Below are positions 8,532-18,229 of a stretch of 64,000 bases of DNA, piece by piece. This DNA comes from Rhodococcus sp. HNM0563 (GTDB taxonomy: Bacteria; Actinomycetota; Actinomycetes; Mycobacteriales; Mycobacteriaceae). The notes beneath the pieces are model-generated. The model saw nothing but the letters and a program-made list of their open reading frames with translations. It had not been told where the DNA came from and searched no databases. Position numbers and translations under genes: made by a program. Where the stretch lies: the NCBI RefSeq assembly GCF_012726195.1, contig NZ_JAASAF010000008.1:1147-65146 (forward strand), given 5' to 3'. Position 1 is the first letter of the stretch, and each line of letters begins with the position of its first letter.

Positions 8532-10127
8532 TCAACGTCGCATGACCGGACGGAACGTGTCGGGATTCGCTGCCGCCCAGTCGCCTGCCCACTCCTGCGG
8601 AGGGTCGGCCACGAGTTCGCCGGGAGCCAACCACTCGTAGAGATCGGCGTACGACCGGATCTCCGTGGGACCCAGCTTCTTGTGGAGCATGTGCGGCGTC
8701 AATCCACTGGGATCGGATACACCCAGCGAGGCCATGATCTGCACGGCCTGGCGTACGGTGGCGTCCTGATAGCGATACGCGCGCACACTCTTGTCTTCGA
8801 CGTCGAGGGCGCGAGCGCGCCTGGGATCCTGCGTCGTGACCCCGACCGGACAGGTATTGGTATGGCACCGCTGGGCCTGGATGCAGCCCACCGCCATCAT
8901 CATGGCGCGGGCGGCGTTGGTGTAGTCGGCTCCCTGGATCAGGCGTTTGACGATGTCGTTTCCGAGCGCGACCTTGCCGCTGGCGCCGATTTTGACCTTA
9001 TCGCGCAGACCGCTTCCGACGAGTGCATTGTGGACGGTGATCAATCCGCTGGTCAGCGGAAGCCCGACGTGGTCCTCGTATTCCAAAGGTGCTGCCGCGG
9101 TGCCGCCTTCGGCGCCGTCGACGATGATGAAATCGGGCGCGCTGCCTTGATCGAGCATCGCCTTGCACAATGCGAGGACCTCCACCCGCGACCCGACGCA
9201 CAGTTTGAACCCGATCGGCTTCCCGCCGGACAGTTCACGCATCGTCGAGATGAACTGAATCAGTTCACGGGGAGTATGGAACGCGGAATGCGCCGCGGGG
9301 CTGACGCATTTCTCGTGAGCAGGCACGCCGCGATACCGGGCGATTTCATCGCTCACCTTCGCGGCGGGCAGGACGCCCCCGACCCCCGGCTTGGCACCCT
9401 GGCTGAGCTTGAGTGAGATGGCCTTGACCTGGTGGTGGGCGGCCTGATCGGCGAACTGGTCGGGATCGAACCGGCCCTCCTTCGTCCGGGTACCGAAGTA
9501 TCCCGATCCGACCTCCCACACCAGATCGCCGCCACCGTCGAGGTGGTACGGGGTGAGCCCGCCTTCGCCGGTGTCGTGAGCGAACCCGCCCATAGCGGCA
9601 CCCTTGTTGAGCGCCCGCAGCGCATTACCGGAGAGTGCACCGAAGCTCATCGACGACACATTGAGCAACGACATCGAGTACGGCTGTGCGCACTCGGGCC
9701 CACCGATCATCACCCGTGGCGGCTCGTCCGGCTCGGGGACGGGAGCGGTGGAATGGACCAGATACTCGTAGCCGACTTCCTCGATGTCGCGTTCGGTACC
9801 GAAGGACAGTTCACCGTGAATGCCTTTGGCTCGCTCGTAGATGATGGTGCGGACGTCACGGTCGTACGGTCGCCCGTCGAAATTGCGTTCGATGAAGTAC
9901 TGCTGCAATTCCGGACGCAGGCTTTCGAGCAGATACCGGAGGTGGCCGAGGATGGGGTAGTTACGTAGCACCGAGTGTCGGCGTTGTACCAGGTCGTAGA
10001 CGCCGACGAGGAGCAGGCAGGCAAGCAGGACCAGTACCAGAATCCATGCCCACCCTCCGACAACCGCGGCGAGACCGGTGACGATGACTGCCGCGGCGAG
10101 TGCCCCCACCGACAAGAACCGAAGCAT
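8532..10127 (-). CDS. Membrane-anchored FMN-binding glutamate synthase family protein
   Basis: A 531-residue protein resembling the FMN/[3Fe-4S] domain of the large subunit of glutamate synthase, but with two N-terminal membrane helices (residues ~5-25 and ~28-45) and no glutaminase domain. Visible signatures include SMSFGALSGNALRALNKGA, the LKLSQGAKPGVGG loop, IIVDGAEGGTAAAP, and the cluster motif C-x5-C-x4-C in CIQAQRCHTNTCPVG. Such stand-alone proteins are common in actinobacteria; their physiological substrate is not settled, and glutamate synthesis should not be assumed. The ATG at 10127 has AGGAGG 5 bases upstream. It is the last gene of the leftward operon that begins at 16060. Confidence 0.85.
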   Translation of the reverse strand: MLRFLSVGALAAAVIVTGLAAVVGGWAWILVLVLLACLLLVGVYDLVQRRHSVLRNYPILGHLRYLLESLRPELQQYFIERNFDGRPYDRDVRTIIYERAKGIHGELSFGTERDIEEVGYEYLVHSTAPVPEPDEPPRVMIGGPECAQPYSMSLLNVSSMSFGALSGNALRALNKGAAMGGFAHDTGEGGLTPYHLDGGGDLVWEVGSGYFGTRTKEGRFDPDQFADQAAHHQVKAISLKLSQGAKPGVGGVLPAAKVSDEIARYRGVPAHEKCVSPAAHSAFHTPRELIQFISTMRELSGGKPIGFKLCVGSRVEVLALCKAMLDQGSAPDFIIVDGAEGGTAAAPLEYEDHVGLPLTSGLITVHNALVGSGLRDKVKIGASGKVALGNDIVKRLIQGADYTNAARAMMMAVGCIQAQRCHTNTCPVGVTTQDPRRARALDVEDKSVRAYRYQDATVRQAVQIMASLGVSDPSGLTPHMLHKKLGPTEIRSYADLYEWLAPGELVADPPQEWAGDWAAANPDTFRPVMRR

Positions 10128-10213
10128 CGGTACCTCCTCTGCCCGTGTGCGTCCTCTTCAGTCTGCTTACACGGACAGCCGCGGTCTTCGCAGGCGGTTG
10201 GCGGAAGGTCGCC

Positions 10214-13138
10214 TCAGTAGTCGGTGATGCTGCCACGGACCTGGGCGGCCAGAATCTGAGCCGCATGCAGCGGCCTCACCCCGGGCTCGAGGTCGCGAAT
10301 CTGTGTGCGGCAGCTGAATCCGTCGGCCAGCACCACGGTGTCGTCGGCTTTCTTCCGGAGGGCGGGCAGCAGTTTGTCTTCAGCGCACGCGACGGAGACG
10401 TCGTAGTGGCCGCGCTCGAACCCGAAGTTCCCGGCCAGCCCGCAGCAGCCTGCGTCGAGGACGTTCGCGTCCACCCCGGCCTTGTCGAGAACTTCGTGGT
10501 CGGCCTTGTATTTCAGGACGGCGTGGTGGTGGCAGTGCGGCTGGACGACGGCGTTCACGGTGCTCTCGTGCGGGGGATGCCAGTCGGGTGCCTCCTTCTG
10601 CAGTAGCTCTCCGAGGGTGTAGGTCTGGCCGGCGAGGCGGTGTGCATCTTCGTTGCCGTGCATGAGCTCGGGAAGGTCTGCGCGGAAGACCGCAGCGCAG
10701 CTCGGTTCGAGGACCACGATCGGGGTGCCTGCACGCAGAGCGGGCTGCAGGGCGTGCAGGGTGCGGCGCAGTGCGCGTCGGGCGACGTTCAGCTGGCCGG
10801 TGGAGATCCAGGTGAGCCCGCAGCACAGCGTGCCGTCCGGGACTTGGACGGTGAACCCGGCGGCTTCGAGGACGGCGACGGCGTCGCGAGCGATGCCGGG
10901 ATCGAAGTTGTTGGTGAAGGTGTCGGGCCAGAGCAGGACGGTGCCGCGATGCGCGGCCTGTTGACGGCGGGGAGGTTGCCGGCGCCACCCGTCGGTGAAT
11001 CGTTGCTCGGCGAAGCGCGGGAAAGGCCGCCGCCGGTCGACACCCCCGGCCGTTTTGATCATGCCCGACAGGCCGGGAGTGTGGGTGAGGACGTTGATCA
11101 CGGTGGGTGCGGTGGAAGCCATACGAGCCCAGAGCGGGAGCCATCCCATCGAGTAATGCGACGGCGGCCGGAGCCGGTGACGGTAGTGGTGCGAGAGGAA
11201 TTCGGCCTTGTACGTGGCCATGTCGACGTTCACCGGGCAGTCGGACCGGCACCCCTTGCAGGCCAGGCACAGATCGAGGGCGTCGCGGACGGCGGTGGAT
11301 TTCCAGCCGTCGGTGATGACATCGCCTTCGAGCATCTCGAACAGCAGTCGAGCGCGGCCGCGGGTCGAATGCTCCTCCTCGCCGGTGGCGCGATAGGACG
11401 GGCACATCACGCCCGATTCGTGGCCGCGGCATTTGCCGACCCCGACGCAGCGGGCCGCGGCCCGGCTGAATCGATGGTCGTCGTCGGCATAGGCGAAGTG
11501 CACGGCCGGTTCGATCGGAAGATAGTGGGTTCCCTGGCGCAGATTCTCATCCAGGCGGTGCGGATGGACGATCTTCCCCGGATTCATCCGATCCGCCGGG
11601 TCGAAGATCGCCTTGAGTGTCTCGAACGCTGTAATGATCTTCTCGCCGAACATGATCGGCAACAGCTCGGCCTTGGACTGTCCGTCGCCGTGCTCACCGG
11701 ACAACGACCCGCCGTACGACACGACCAGACGAGCGGCTTCCTGCGCGAACGAGCGATAGCGGGCGATCCCCTCGGCGGTGCGCAGGTCGAAGGGGATGCG
11801 GGTGTGGACGCAGCCGTGCCCGAAGTGCCCGTACAGTGACGCTGTCCCGTAGTCGTACTTGTCCAGCAACCTGCGGAAGTCCCGGAGATAGTCGCCGAGA
11901 CGAGACGGGGGGACGGCGGCGTCTTCCCAGCCCTCATGGGTTTCGGGTTCGTTGGGCGGATAGGCGGTTGCTCCGAGACCGGCCTCCCGGGCAGCCCACA
12001 CCTGCTTTTCATGATCGGGGTCGTCGAGGATCCGCGCGTGCGATGTCACCGCCTGGAGGTCGTCGATCATTGCGGTTGCTTTGCGGTCGGCCTCTTCTTC
12101 GGTGTCTCCGTTGAACTGCACCATCAGCCATGCGGTGCCGTCGGGTAGTTCTTTCAGTGCTGCGGCGGCGAGATGCTGACTGTGTTCGAGCTGAACCAGC
12201 CGGTGGTCGATGCCTTCCAATGCGGCAGGGTTGTGTTCCAACACCTGGGGGACAGCGTCGGCGGCAGCACAGATGTCATCGAATCCGAGTAAGGCCAACG
12301 ACTTTGCCGCAGGGACGCGCACCAGAGACACTTCCGCGCGCAGCACTGTCACCAGTGTGCTTTCCGAACCGACGAGCAGCCGGGCGACGTTGAAGCCGTT
12401 CTCTGGCAGCAGCTGGTCGAGGTTGTACCCGGACACCCGCCGCGGAATGTCCGGGTAGCGGTCGCGGATTTCGTCGGCATAGTCGTCCCGCATCTGCCGC
12501 AGTGTCCGGTAGATGTCGGCGCGCCACCCGCCCGCGGCGATGATCTGCTCGAACTCGTCGTCGGTGGTGTCCTGCACCCACATGCGGTGCCCGTCGTAGG
12601 TGAGCACTTCGAGCCGGCGGATGCAGTCGGCCATCTTTCCGTAGGCCTGTGCTGTGGAGCCGCACGAGTTGTTGCCGATCATCCCGCCGATGGTGCAGCT
12701 GACATGCGTCGACGGCTTCGGCCCCACCATCCAACCCGTCGATTCGAGCTGATCGTTGAGCTGATCGAGGGCGATGCCGGGCTGCACGATCACGGTGCCC
12801 GCGTCGGCGTCGAGGCTCTCGACCCGGGTGCAGTACTTACTCCAGTCCAGCACCACCGCCGCGTTGCAGCATTGCCCCGCGAGGCCGGTGCCACCGCCGC
12901 GGGAGAGGACGGGCACGTCGTTCTCGTGGCACACGGTCACCGCCGCGATTGCTGCCTCCGGAGTTCTGGGTACGACGACACCGATGGGAATCTGGCGGTA
13001 GTTGGAGGCATCGGTGGAGTAGGCGGCGCGAGAACCGGCATCGAACCGGACTTCTCCGTCGACACGGTCGCGCAGCGAGTGGGCGAGCGTCTCGAACAAC
13101 ATCGCGGGGCGTGTTCCAGCGGTGGGCGACTCGGGCAC
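10214..13138 (-). CDS. FAD-linked oxidase / Fe-S / CCG-domain oxidoreductase
   Basis: A 974-residue flavo-iron-sulphur enzyme of the D-lactate/D-2-hydroxyglutarate dehydrogenase type. Order: FAD-binding domain (LSRGGGTGLAGQCC near residue 80, GGMIGNNSCGS near 150); flavin oxidase C-domain with YGHFGHGCVHTRI and SLSGEHGDGQ; Fe-S region with CVGVGKCRGHESGVMCP and CLACKGCRSDCP near 625-640; then two CCG modules (LCCGLTW, GCCGLAGNFG) typical of heterodisulfide-reductase-like and glycolate-oxidase subunits. It probably oxidises a 2-hydroxy acid and passes electrons to a carrier. The GTG at 13138 has AGGAGG 7 bases upstream. Only 20 bases separate it from the enolase-superfamily gene upstream, whose product could feed it a hydroxy acid (inference). 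Confidence 0.85.
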   Translation of the reverse strand: MPESPTAGTRPAMLFETLAHSLRDRVDGEVRFDAGSRAAYSTDASNYRQIPIGVVVPRTPEAAIAAVTVCHENDVPVLSRGGGTGLAGQCCNAAVVLDWSKYCTRVESLDADAGTVIVQPGIALDQLNDQLESTGWMVGPKPSTHVSCTIGGMIGNNSCGSTAQAYGKMADCIRRLEVLTYDGHRMWVQDTTDDEFEQIIAAGGWRADIYRTLRQMRDDYADEIRDRYPDIPRRVSGYNLDQLLPENGFNVARLLVGSESTLVTVLRAEVSLVRVPAAKSLALLGFDDICAAADAVPQVLEHNPAALEGIDHRLVQLEHSQHLAAAALKELPDGTAWLMVQFNGDTEEEADRKATAMIDDLQAVTSHARILDDPDHEKQVWAAREAGLGATAYPPNEPETHEGWEDAAVPPSRLGDYLRDFRRLLDKYDYGTASLYGHFGHGCVHTRIPFDLRTAEGIARYRSFAQEAARLVVSYGGSLSGEHGDGQSKAELLPIMFGEKIITAFETLKAIFDPADRMNPGKIVHPHRLDENLRQGTHYLPIEPAVHFAYADDDHRFSRAAARCVGVGKCRGHESGVMCPSYRATGEEEHSTRGRARLLFEMLEGDVITDGWKSTAVRDALDLCLACKGCRSDCPVNVDMATYKAEFLSHHYRHRLRPPSHYSMGWLPLWARMASTAPTVINVLTHTPGLSGMIKTAGGVDRRRPFPRFAEQRFTDGWRRQPPRRQQAAHRGTVLLWPDTFTNNFDPGIARDAVAVLEAAGFTVQVPDGTLCCGLTWISTGQLNVARRALRRTLHALQPALRAGTPIVVLEPSCAAVFRADLPELMHGNEDAHRLAGQTYTLGELLQKEAPDWHPPHESTVNAVVQPHCHHHAVLKYKADHEVLDKAGVDANVLDAGCCGLAGNFGFERGHYDVSVACAEDKLLPALRKKADDTVVLADGFSCRTQIRDLEPGVRPLHAAQILAAQVRGSITDY

Positions 13139-13158
13139 GACGTTTCCTCCTTGGGTGC

Positions 13159-14262
13159 TCACTGCACGCGAAAGCGTTCGACGTCGGCGTTGCGGAAGGT
13201 CAGGCCGTGGCCGGGTGCGTCGGGGTCGGGGCGGACGGATCCGCCGGTGGCGTCGAGAGTGCCGTCGAAACACATCGTTTCGATCCGGACGTGGTCGTGG
13301 AACCATTCCAGGTGACGCACGTTGGCGGTCGCTGCCGCGACATGGGCGTGCAAATGGGGCGCGCAGTGCCCGGACAGCTGCAGATTGTGCGCGGCAGCGA
13401 CGGCGGCCACTTGCGCGAAAGCGGTGATACCGCCGCAGCGGGAGACATCGGCCTGAAGGCAGTCCACTGCGCCTGCCGCACACATACGCTCGAAATAGTT
13501 CAGGGCATAGCCGTATTCACCGGCAGTGACGTCCGGGTGCACGGCGTCACGGACCTGCCGCAGGCCGTCGAGGTCGTCCGACGAGACAGGTTCTTCGAAC
13601 CATCGGACGTCGAACCGCTCTGCCCGGTCGATGATCCGGATGGCCTGCTTGCGTTGATAGGCGCCGTTGGCGTCGACGTAGAGCTCCGTGTGGTCGCCGA
13701 TCACGGTGCGGGCCTGCTCGATCCGCGCGAGATCGCGGTGCTCGTCGGCGCCGAAGGACTCTCCGATCTTGATCTTCAGCCGCGGAATCGACTGCTCGTG
13801 CACCCAGTGTTCGAGTTGCGCGGTGAGCTGATCGGCGTCGTAGGTGGTGAATCCGCCCGAGCCGTATACCGGCACCTGGTCATGCACGGCGCCGAGGAGT
13901 CGGTGCAGCGGCAGGTCGAGGATGCGTGCTTTCAGATCCCACAACGCCACGTCGACCGCGGAGATCGCGCACGCAGCGATACCCGGCCGTCCGGCGTTGC
14001 GAACCGCTTTGCTCATGCGGTCGTAGGCGCCGGGGATATCCAGCGCGCTGCGTCCACGTACCCGGTCGGCGAGGACGGACTCGACGACGGCGGCGGAGGC
14101 CGCAGGCGCGTAGGTCCAGCCGGTACCCACCCGGTCGGCCGCGCGGACCTGCACGAGGACGAGGGTCGTCGAATCCCAATCGAGGGTGCCGTCGGCCTCG
14201 GGCAGATCGGTGGGGATAGTGTAGGCGGCGGTGGATACCTCCCGTATCGGTGCGTCGAGCAT
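13159..14262 (-). CDS. Mandelate racemase / muconate-lactonizing enzyme family protein
   Basis: A 367-residue enolase-superfamily enzyme. The N-terminal capping domain spans ~1-120 and the barrel follows. Catalytic positions are intact: the KxK motif in RLKIKIGESFG near residue 162, metal ligands in YVDANGAY (~196), WFEEPV (~222) and GEYGY (~247), and a His in SGHCAPHLHA (~300). The Lys plus His pair is that of the mandelate-racemase subgroup, so it should abstract the alpha proton of a carboxylate, as a racemase or sugar-acid dehydratase; the substrate cannot be read from sequence. The ATG at 14262 lies 4 bases after the stop of the TPP enzyme gene, so translation is probably coupled. Confidence 0.85.
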   Translation of the reverse strand: MLDAPIREVSTAAYTIPTDLPEADGTLDWDSTTLVLVQVRAADRVGTGWTYAPAASAAVVESVLADRVRGRSALDIPGAYDRMSKAVRNAGRPGIAACAISAVDVALWDLKARILDLPLHRLLGAVHDQVPVYGSGGFTTYDADQLTAQLEHWVHEQSIPRLKIKIGESFGADEHRDLARIEQARTVIGDHTELYVDANGAYQRKQAIRIIDRAERFDVRWFEEPVSSDDLDGLRQVRDAVHPDVTAGEYGYALNYFERMCAAGAVDCLQADVSRCGGITAFAQVAAVAAAHNLQLSGHCAPHLHAHVAAATANVRHLEWFHDHVRIETMCFDGTLDATGGSVRPDPDAPGHGLTFRNADVERFRVQ

Positions 14263-14266
14263 CCGG

Positions 14267-16060
14267 TCAGCCGTTTCTGTGCGGCAGGAACTCCTGTGCC
14301 TTGGTCTTGATACCCGCCATGGTGAATCCCCAGCTGTCCTCGTCACCGGAGAGAACCGCCGTAGCGACGGACTTGAACTGCTCCCAGGTCGCGTGCGGCG
14401 GGATGGGCGGCATGTTCGGATCGGTGTGAACATCGAGGACGGTCGGACGATCGGCAGACAATGCCTTGTCCCACGCGCCGGCAAGCTGACCTGGATCGGT
14501 GATGGTCTCGGCGTGCAGTCCGAGGCTCGCGGCGAATCCTGCATAGTCGACATCCGGAAGCATTTGGGATTCCACGAATTTCGGAGCCCCCGACATCGCC
14601 CGCATCTCCCAGGTCACCTGGTTGAGATCGTTGTTGTGCAGAATCGCGATGATCAGCCGCGGGTCGTCCCACTCCTGCCAGTACCGTTTGACGGTGATCA
14701 GCTCGGCGAGCCCGTTCATCTGCATCGCCCCGTCTCCGGCGAACACGATCACCGGACGCGAAGGATGAGCGAATTTCGCGCCGATCCCGTACGGCACACC
14801 CGGTCCCATCGTGGCCAACGTTCCCGAGAGGGAACCGCGCATGCCCGGCCGGAACTTCAGTTGACGGGCGTACCAATTGGCGGCCGACCCGGAGTCGGCA
14901 GTGACGATGACGTTCTCGGGCAGCCGGGGCGAGAGCTCAGCGAACAAACGCAGCGGGTTGACGGGGTCGGCGGCGACTTCTGCCTCCTTCGCCATCGTCT
15001 CCCACCACCGCGACACGTTCGATTCGATCTCCTCCTGCCACGCACGGTCCGTCTTGCGTTCCAACAACGGAATCAATGCTCGAAGCGCACTTTTCGCGTC
15101 GGCGACCAGGTTGACCTCATTGGGGTAGCGCATGCCGATGAACCGGCCGTCGATGTCGATCTGCACGCCACGGGCCTGGTCGTACTCGGGCAGGAACTGC
15201 GTGTACGGGAACGACGAGCCGATCGTGAGGAGGGTGTCGCAGCCCATCATCAGCTCGTAGCTCGGCCGCGTGCCCAGCAGACCGATCGAACCGGTGACCC
15301 AGGGCAATTCGTCCGAGAGCACGTCCTTGCCGAGCAGTGCCTTCGCGGCACCCGCCCCGAGGAGATCCGCGACCTGAGCGATCTCCTCGTCTGCGCCGCG
15401 TGCCCCCTGTCCGACCAGCAGCGCCACCTTCTTCCCGGCATTGAGGACCTCGGCGGCCCGTGCGACCGCGGCATCGTCGGGTGTGGTGGTCGGCCAGTCG
15501 ATACCGATGCTCGACGGCACCATCTTGAACTCGTGGGTGGGGGCGGCGTACTCCAGTTCCTGGACGTCGGCGGGGATGATCAGCGCGGTCGGTGCCCGCT
15601 GGCTCAGTGCCACTCGAATCGCCCGGTCGAGAACGTTCGGCAGTTGCTCGGGCACTGTCACCATCTGCACGTAGTCGCTGGCCACGTCCTTGTAGAGGCT
15701 GAGCAGATCGACTTCTTGCTGGTAGGAGCCACCCATAGCGGTGCGGTTCGTCTGCCCCACGATCGCGACGACCGGGACGTGGTCGAGTTTGGCGTCGTAG
15801 AGACCGTTGAGGAGATGGATCGCGCCGGGGCCGGAGGTAGCGATGCACACTCCGACCCGGCCGGTGAACTTCGCGTAGCCCACCGCCTCGAACGCGCTCA
15901 TCTCCTCGTGCCGTGACTGGATGAACCGCGGTTGATTATCGGCTCGGCCCCAGGCGGCCATGATTCCGTTGATGCCATCTCCTGCGTAGCCGAAGACGTG
16001 TTCGACTTCCCAGGCGCGTAACCGTTCCAACAGGTAGTCGGCAACGTTCTGACTGGCCAT
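14267..16060 (-). CDS. Thiamine-diphosphate-dependent enzyme (pyruvate oxidase-like)
   Basis: A 597-residue TPP enzyme of the acetolactate synthase/pyruvate oxidase superfamily. The N-terminal domain carries the activating Glu in RHEEMSAFEAVGYAKFTG (~50) and SGPGAIHLLNGLYDAKLDHVPV; the central domain runs through LLVGQGARGADEEI and GIGLLGTRPSYELM-like segments; the C-terminal TPP site has GDGAMQMNG (~441) with ILHNNDLNQVTWEM completing the GDG-N motif. Its overall pattern is closer to quinone-linked pyruvate oxidase (PoxB) than to biosynthetic IlvB, but the membrane-binding tail of PoxB is not obvious. The start at 16060 has AAGGA 10 bases upstream. It is the first gene of a four-gene leftward operon and carries an upstream MarR-type operator at 16185-16206. 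Confidence 0.8.
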   Translation of the reverse strand: MASQNVADYLLERLRAWEVEHVFGYAGDGINGIMAAWGRADNQPRFIQSRHEEMSAFEAVGYAKFTGRVGVCIATSGPGAIHLLNGLYDAKLDHVPVVAIVGQTNRTAMGGSYQQEVDLLSLYKDVASDYVQMVTVPEQLPNVLDRAIRVALSQRAPTALIIPADVQELEYAAPTHEFKMVPSSIGIDWPTTTPDDAAVARAAEVLNAGKKVALLVGQGARGADEEIAQVADLLGAGAAKALLGKDVLSDELPWVTGSIGLLGTRPSYELMMGCDTLLTIGSSFPYTQFLPEYDQARGVQIDIDGRFIGMRYPNEVNLVADAKSALRALIPLLERKTDRAWQEEIESNVSRWWETMAKEAEVAADPVNPLRLFAELSPRLPENVIVTADSGSAANWYARQLKFRPGMRGSLSGTLATMGPGVPYGIGAKFAHPSRPVIVFAGDGAMQMNGLAELITVKRYWQEWDDPRLIIAILHNNDLNQVTWEMRAMSGAPKFVESQMLPDVDYAGFAASLGLHAETITDPGQLAGAWDKALSADRPTVLDVHTDPNMPPIPPHATWEQFKSVATAVLSGDEDSWGFTMAGIKTKAQEFLPHRNG

Positions 16061-16184
16061 CGGATTGTGTCCTTCCCTCGGCTCACGGGCATTGTCCGAT
16101 CTCCGGGCGATGCCATCGACGTGACGGAGCAGGGTGCGTGTTCGACGCGCAGCAGAGGCGAGACGTCTTTCTTCCATCATTACG

Positions 16185-16206
16185 CGCAAACGTTGCGGTA
16201 GCGCAA
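16185..16206 (-). promoter_or_regulatory. MarR-type operator upstream of the TPP-enzyme operon
   Basis: Read on the minus strand it is TTGCG-CTAC-CGCAA-CGT-TTGCG: an inverted repeat with a 4-base spacer plus a third half-site 3 bases away. The same spacing recurs at 16345 and 19815. It ends 124 bases before the start codon at 16060. Confidence 0.7.
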
Positions 16207-16344
16207 GGTCCCTGGCGGCGTCGATTCGGTGACTGTCCGTCTTGCCCGAATGCCCATCCGGACGGCATTCAACCGTGAATTCCCATCTCGATTCTCGATG
16301 TTTGAACCATCTTCGTGTGGGAACACTGCCCACCACCCATGTAG

Positions 16345-16366
16345 TTGCGACCCCGCAATCATTGCG
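16345..16366 (+). promoter_or_regulatory. MarR-type operator upstream of the GH15 gene
   Basis: TTGCG-ACCC-CGCAA-TCA-TTGCG, ending 45 bases before the ATG at 16412. That position is right for a repressor blocking the promoter or early transcript. Same architecture as the sites at 16185 and 19815. Confidence 0.7.
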
Positions 16367-16411
16367 AATACGGGCATAAGATGACCACCTCGTCCGAGGG
16401 AGGCGAAATTC

Positions 16412-18166
16412 ATGGCGCCCCACGAGTCCGGCTTCGGCGCCTCCTGGCCACCGCACGTGCTTCGCGAGTACGCCCTGATCGCAGACGGGGAGCGGGGCGC
16501 CCTGATCGGCCCGCGCGGAGACTTCGCGTGGATGTGTGCACCGCGGTGGGATTCGGGCGCGGTGTTCAGCTCACTGCTCGGCGGCCCCGGCGGATATCTC
16601 GTGTGCCCCGCGACCACGCGCTTCACCTGGGGCGGACATTACGAGGAAGGGACGCTGATCTGGCGCAGCCGGTGGGTCACCACCACCGGCATCATCGAGT
16701 GCCGTGAAGCACTCGCGTTTCCGGGCGACCCGCACACGGCAGTGGTGCTTCGCCGGATCGTGGCGGTGGACGGTGACGCGCAGGTTCAGGTCTCGTTGTC
16801 TGCCGACGCAGACTTCGGTGCCCACCCGATGCATCAGGTCGCGCACCGTGAAGACGTCAGGATGCTGCGCGCCGGACCGCTCCACTTGCGCTGGACCGGC
16901 GGCCGCGGCGCCCACCTTCGGAACGGGCAACTGGAGACGGCCATCGAGCTCAGGGAGGGCGAGCACCACGACCTCGTCCTCGAACTCAGCGACCGGCCGC
17001 TACGCGAACACCTCCCGAACCCGGACCAGCTGTGGCGGCAGACCGAACGCGAATGGCACCGACGTGTTCCGCACATGGACGGGACGCTTGCCGACCGCGA
17101 CGCCCGGCACGCCTGCGCGGTCCTGACGGGGATGACCAGCAGCTCGGGCGGGATGGTTGCCGCCGCGACCACCGCCCTGCCCGAACGGGCCGAACAGGGC
17201 CGCAACTACGACTACCGCTACTGCTGGATCCGCGACCAGTGCTACGCCGGTCACGCGGCTGCCGCAGCGGGCGCCGACTCGCTTCTGGACGCCTCCGTCG
17301 CCTTCATCGCCGAACGACTCCTCGATGACGGGCCGCAACTGAAACCCGCCTATACCGTCGGCGGAGGGCGGGTCCCCGACGAATCCACCCTCGACCTTCC
17401 CGGATATCCCGGAGCGGACGCACACCTGGGGAACTGGGTCAACGAGCAATTCCAACTCGACTCGTTCGGTGAAGCTCTGCTTCTCTTCGCCGCTGCCGAC
17501 CGCGTCGGCCACCTCGGAAGTGAGCACTGGAAGGCCGTCGAGATCGCGACCGAAACCATCGAACAACGCTGGAACGAACCCGACGCCGGTATCTGGGAGC
17601 TCGACAACGCCGAGTGGGCGCACTCGCGTTTGACCTGCGCCGCCGGTCTGCGCGCCATCAGTGCAGCCGCTCCGGCCGCACACTCCGTTCGCTGGGATGC
17701 CCTCGCCGACGCTCTCGTCGCCGACACCGATACCCGGTCGCTGCACCCGAGCGGGCGCTGGCAGCGCGCCCCCGGCGACGACCGCGTGGACGCAGCGCTG
17801 CTTCTGCCTGCGATCCGCGGTGGTGTTGCGGCCGACGACCCCCGCACCCGGCTCACCTTGGACGCCGTGCGCGCCGAACTCGGCCGCGAAGGATACGTCT
17901 ACCGGTTCCGACATCGGGGCCAACCTCTCGCCGACGCCGAGGGCGCGTTCCTCCTGTGCGGGTTCGTCATGGCGCTGGCCGAACATCAGCAGGGCCACCA
18001 CGTCGCGGCAGCGCGCTGGTTCGAACGCAACCGCGCCGCATGCGGTTCGCCTGCCCTGTTCACCGAGGAGTTCGACATCGTCGAACGGCAGTTGCGCGGC
18101 AATCTGCCGCAAGCCTTCGTTCATGCACTCTTGCTCGAATCGGCCCACCGCCTCGCCATAGCGTGA
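16412..18166 (+). CDS. Glycoside hydrolase family 15 protein (glucoamylase/trehalase-like)
   Basis: A 584-residue cytoplasmic (no signal peptide) GH15 enzyme. The N-terminal beta-sandwich domain (REYALIADGERGALIGPRGDFAWMCAPRWDS) is followed by the (alpha/alpha)6 barrel with NYDYRYCWIRDQCYAG near residue 266 and EPDAGIWELDNAEWAHSRLTC near 390, whose GIWE Glu is the likely general acid. The end region has LFTEEFD and GNLPQAFVHALLLESAHRL, where the second catalytic Glu of the family usually sits. In mycobacteria and relatives such GH15 proteins include trehalases, so trehalose or another alpha-glucoside is plausible. The ATG has GGGAGG 8 bases upstream, and an operator copy lies just upstream. 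Confidence 0.85.
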   Translation: MAPHESGFGASWPPHVLREYALIADGERGALIGPRGDFAWMCAPRWDSGAVFSSLLGGPGGYLVCPATTRFTWGGHYEEGTLIWRSRWVTTTGIIECREALAFPGDPHTAVVLRRIVAVDGDAQVQVSLSADADFGAHPMHQVAHREDVRMLRAGPLHLRWTGGRGAHLRNGQLETAIELREGEHHDLVLELSDRPLREHLPNPDQLWRQTEREWHRRVPHMDGTLADRDARHACAVLTGMTSSSGGMVAAATTALPERAEQGRNYDYRYCWIRDQCYAGHAAAAAGADSLLDASVAFIAERLLDDGPQLKPAYTVGGGRVPDESTLDLPGYPGADAHLGNWVNEQFQLDSFGEALLLFAAADRVGHLGSEHWKAVEIATETIEQRWNEPDAGIWELDNAEWAHSRLTCAAGLRAISAAAPAAHSVRWDALADALVADTDTRSLHPSGRWQRAPGDDRVDAALLLPAIRGGVAADDPRTRLTLDAVRAELGREGYVYRFRHRGQPLADAEGAFLLCGFVMALAEHQQGHHVAAARWFERNRAACGSPALFTEEFDIVERQLRGNLPQAFVHALLLESAHRLAIA

Positions 18167-18229
18167 TCGCTCACGTTCTACGTCAAAGCAACTCACACTC
18201 CCAATTTCGATCGTGACAAGGAGGCCGAG

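Larger units (their letters stand above)
16061..16411. promoter_or_regulatory. Divergent promoter region between TPP-enzyme operon and GH15 gene
   Basis: These 351 bases separate two divergent transcription units and contain no gene I can support. They hold two copies of the TTGCG-N4-CGCAA-N3-TTGCG element (16185-16206 reading leftward and 16345-16366 reading rightward), one on the side of each gene. A GGGAGG at 16398-16403 is the ribosome site of the rightward gene. The doubled operator suggests both directions are controlled by the MarR regulator encoded at 19285-19791. Confidence 0.65.

Noticed and set aside
12949-15916. Long rightward open frames across the FAD oxidoreductase, enolase-superfamily and TPP-enzyme genes
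   Set aside because: They are antisense to three genes with intact catalytic motifs and contain no recognisable domain.
14267-16060. Acetolactate synthase large subunit (IlvB)
   Set aside because: No IlvN gene follows, and the neighbours are oxidative enzymes; the overall pattern fits pyruvate-oxidase-like TPP enzymes better.
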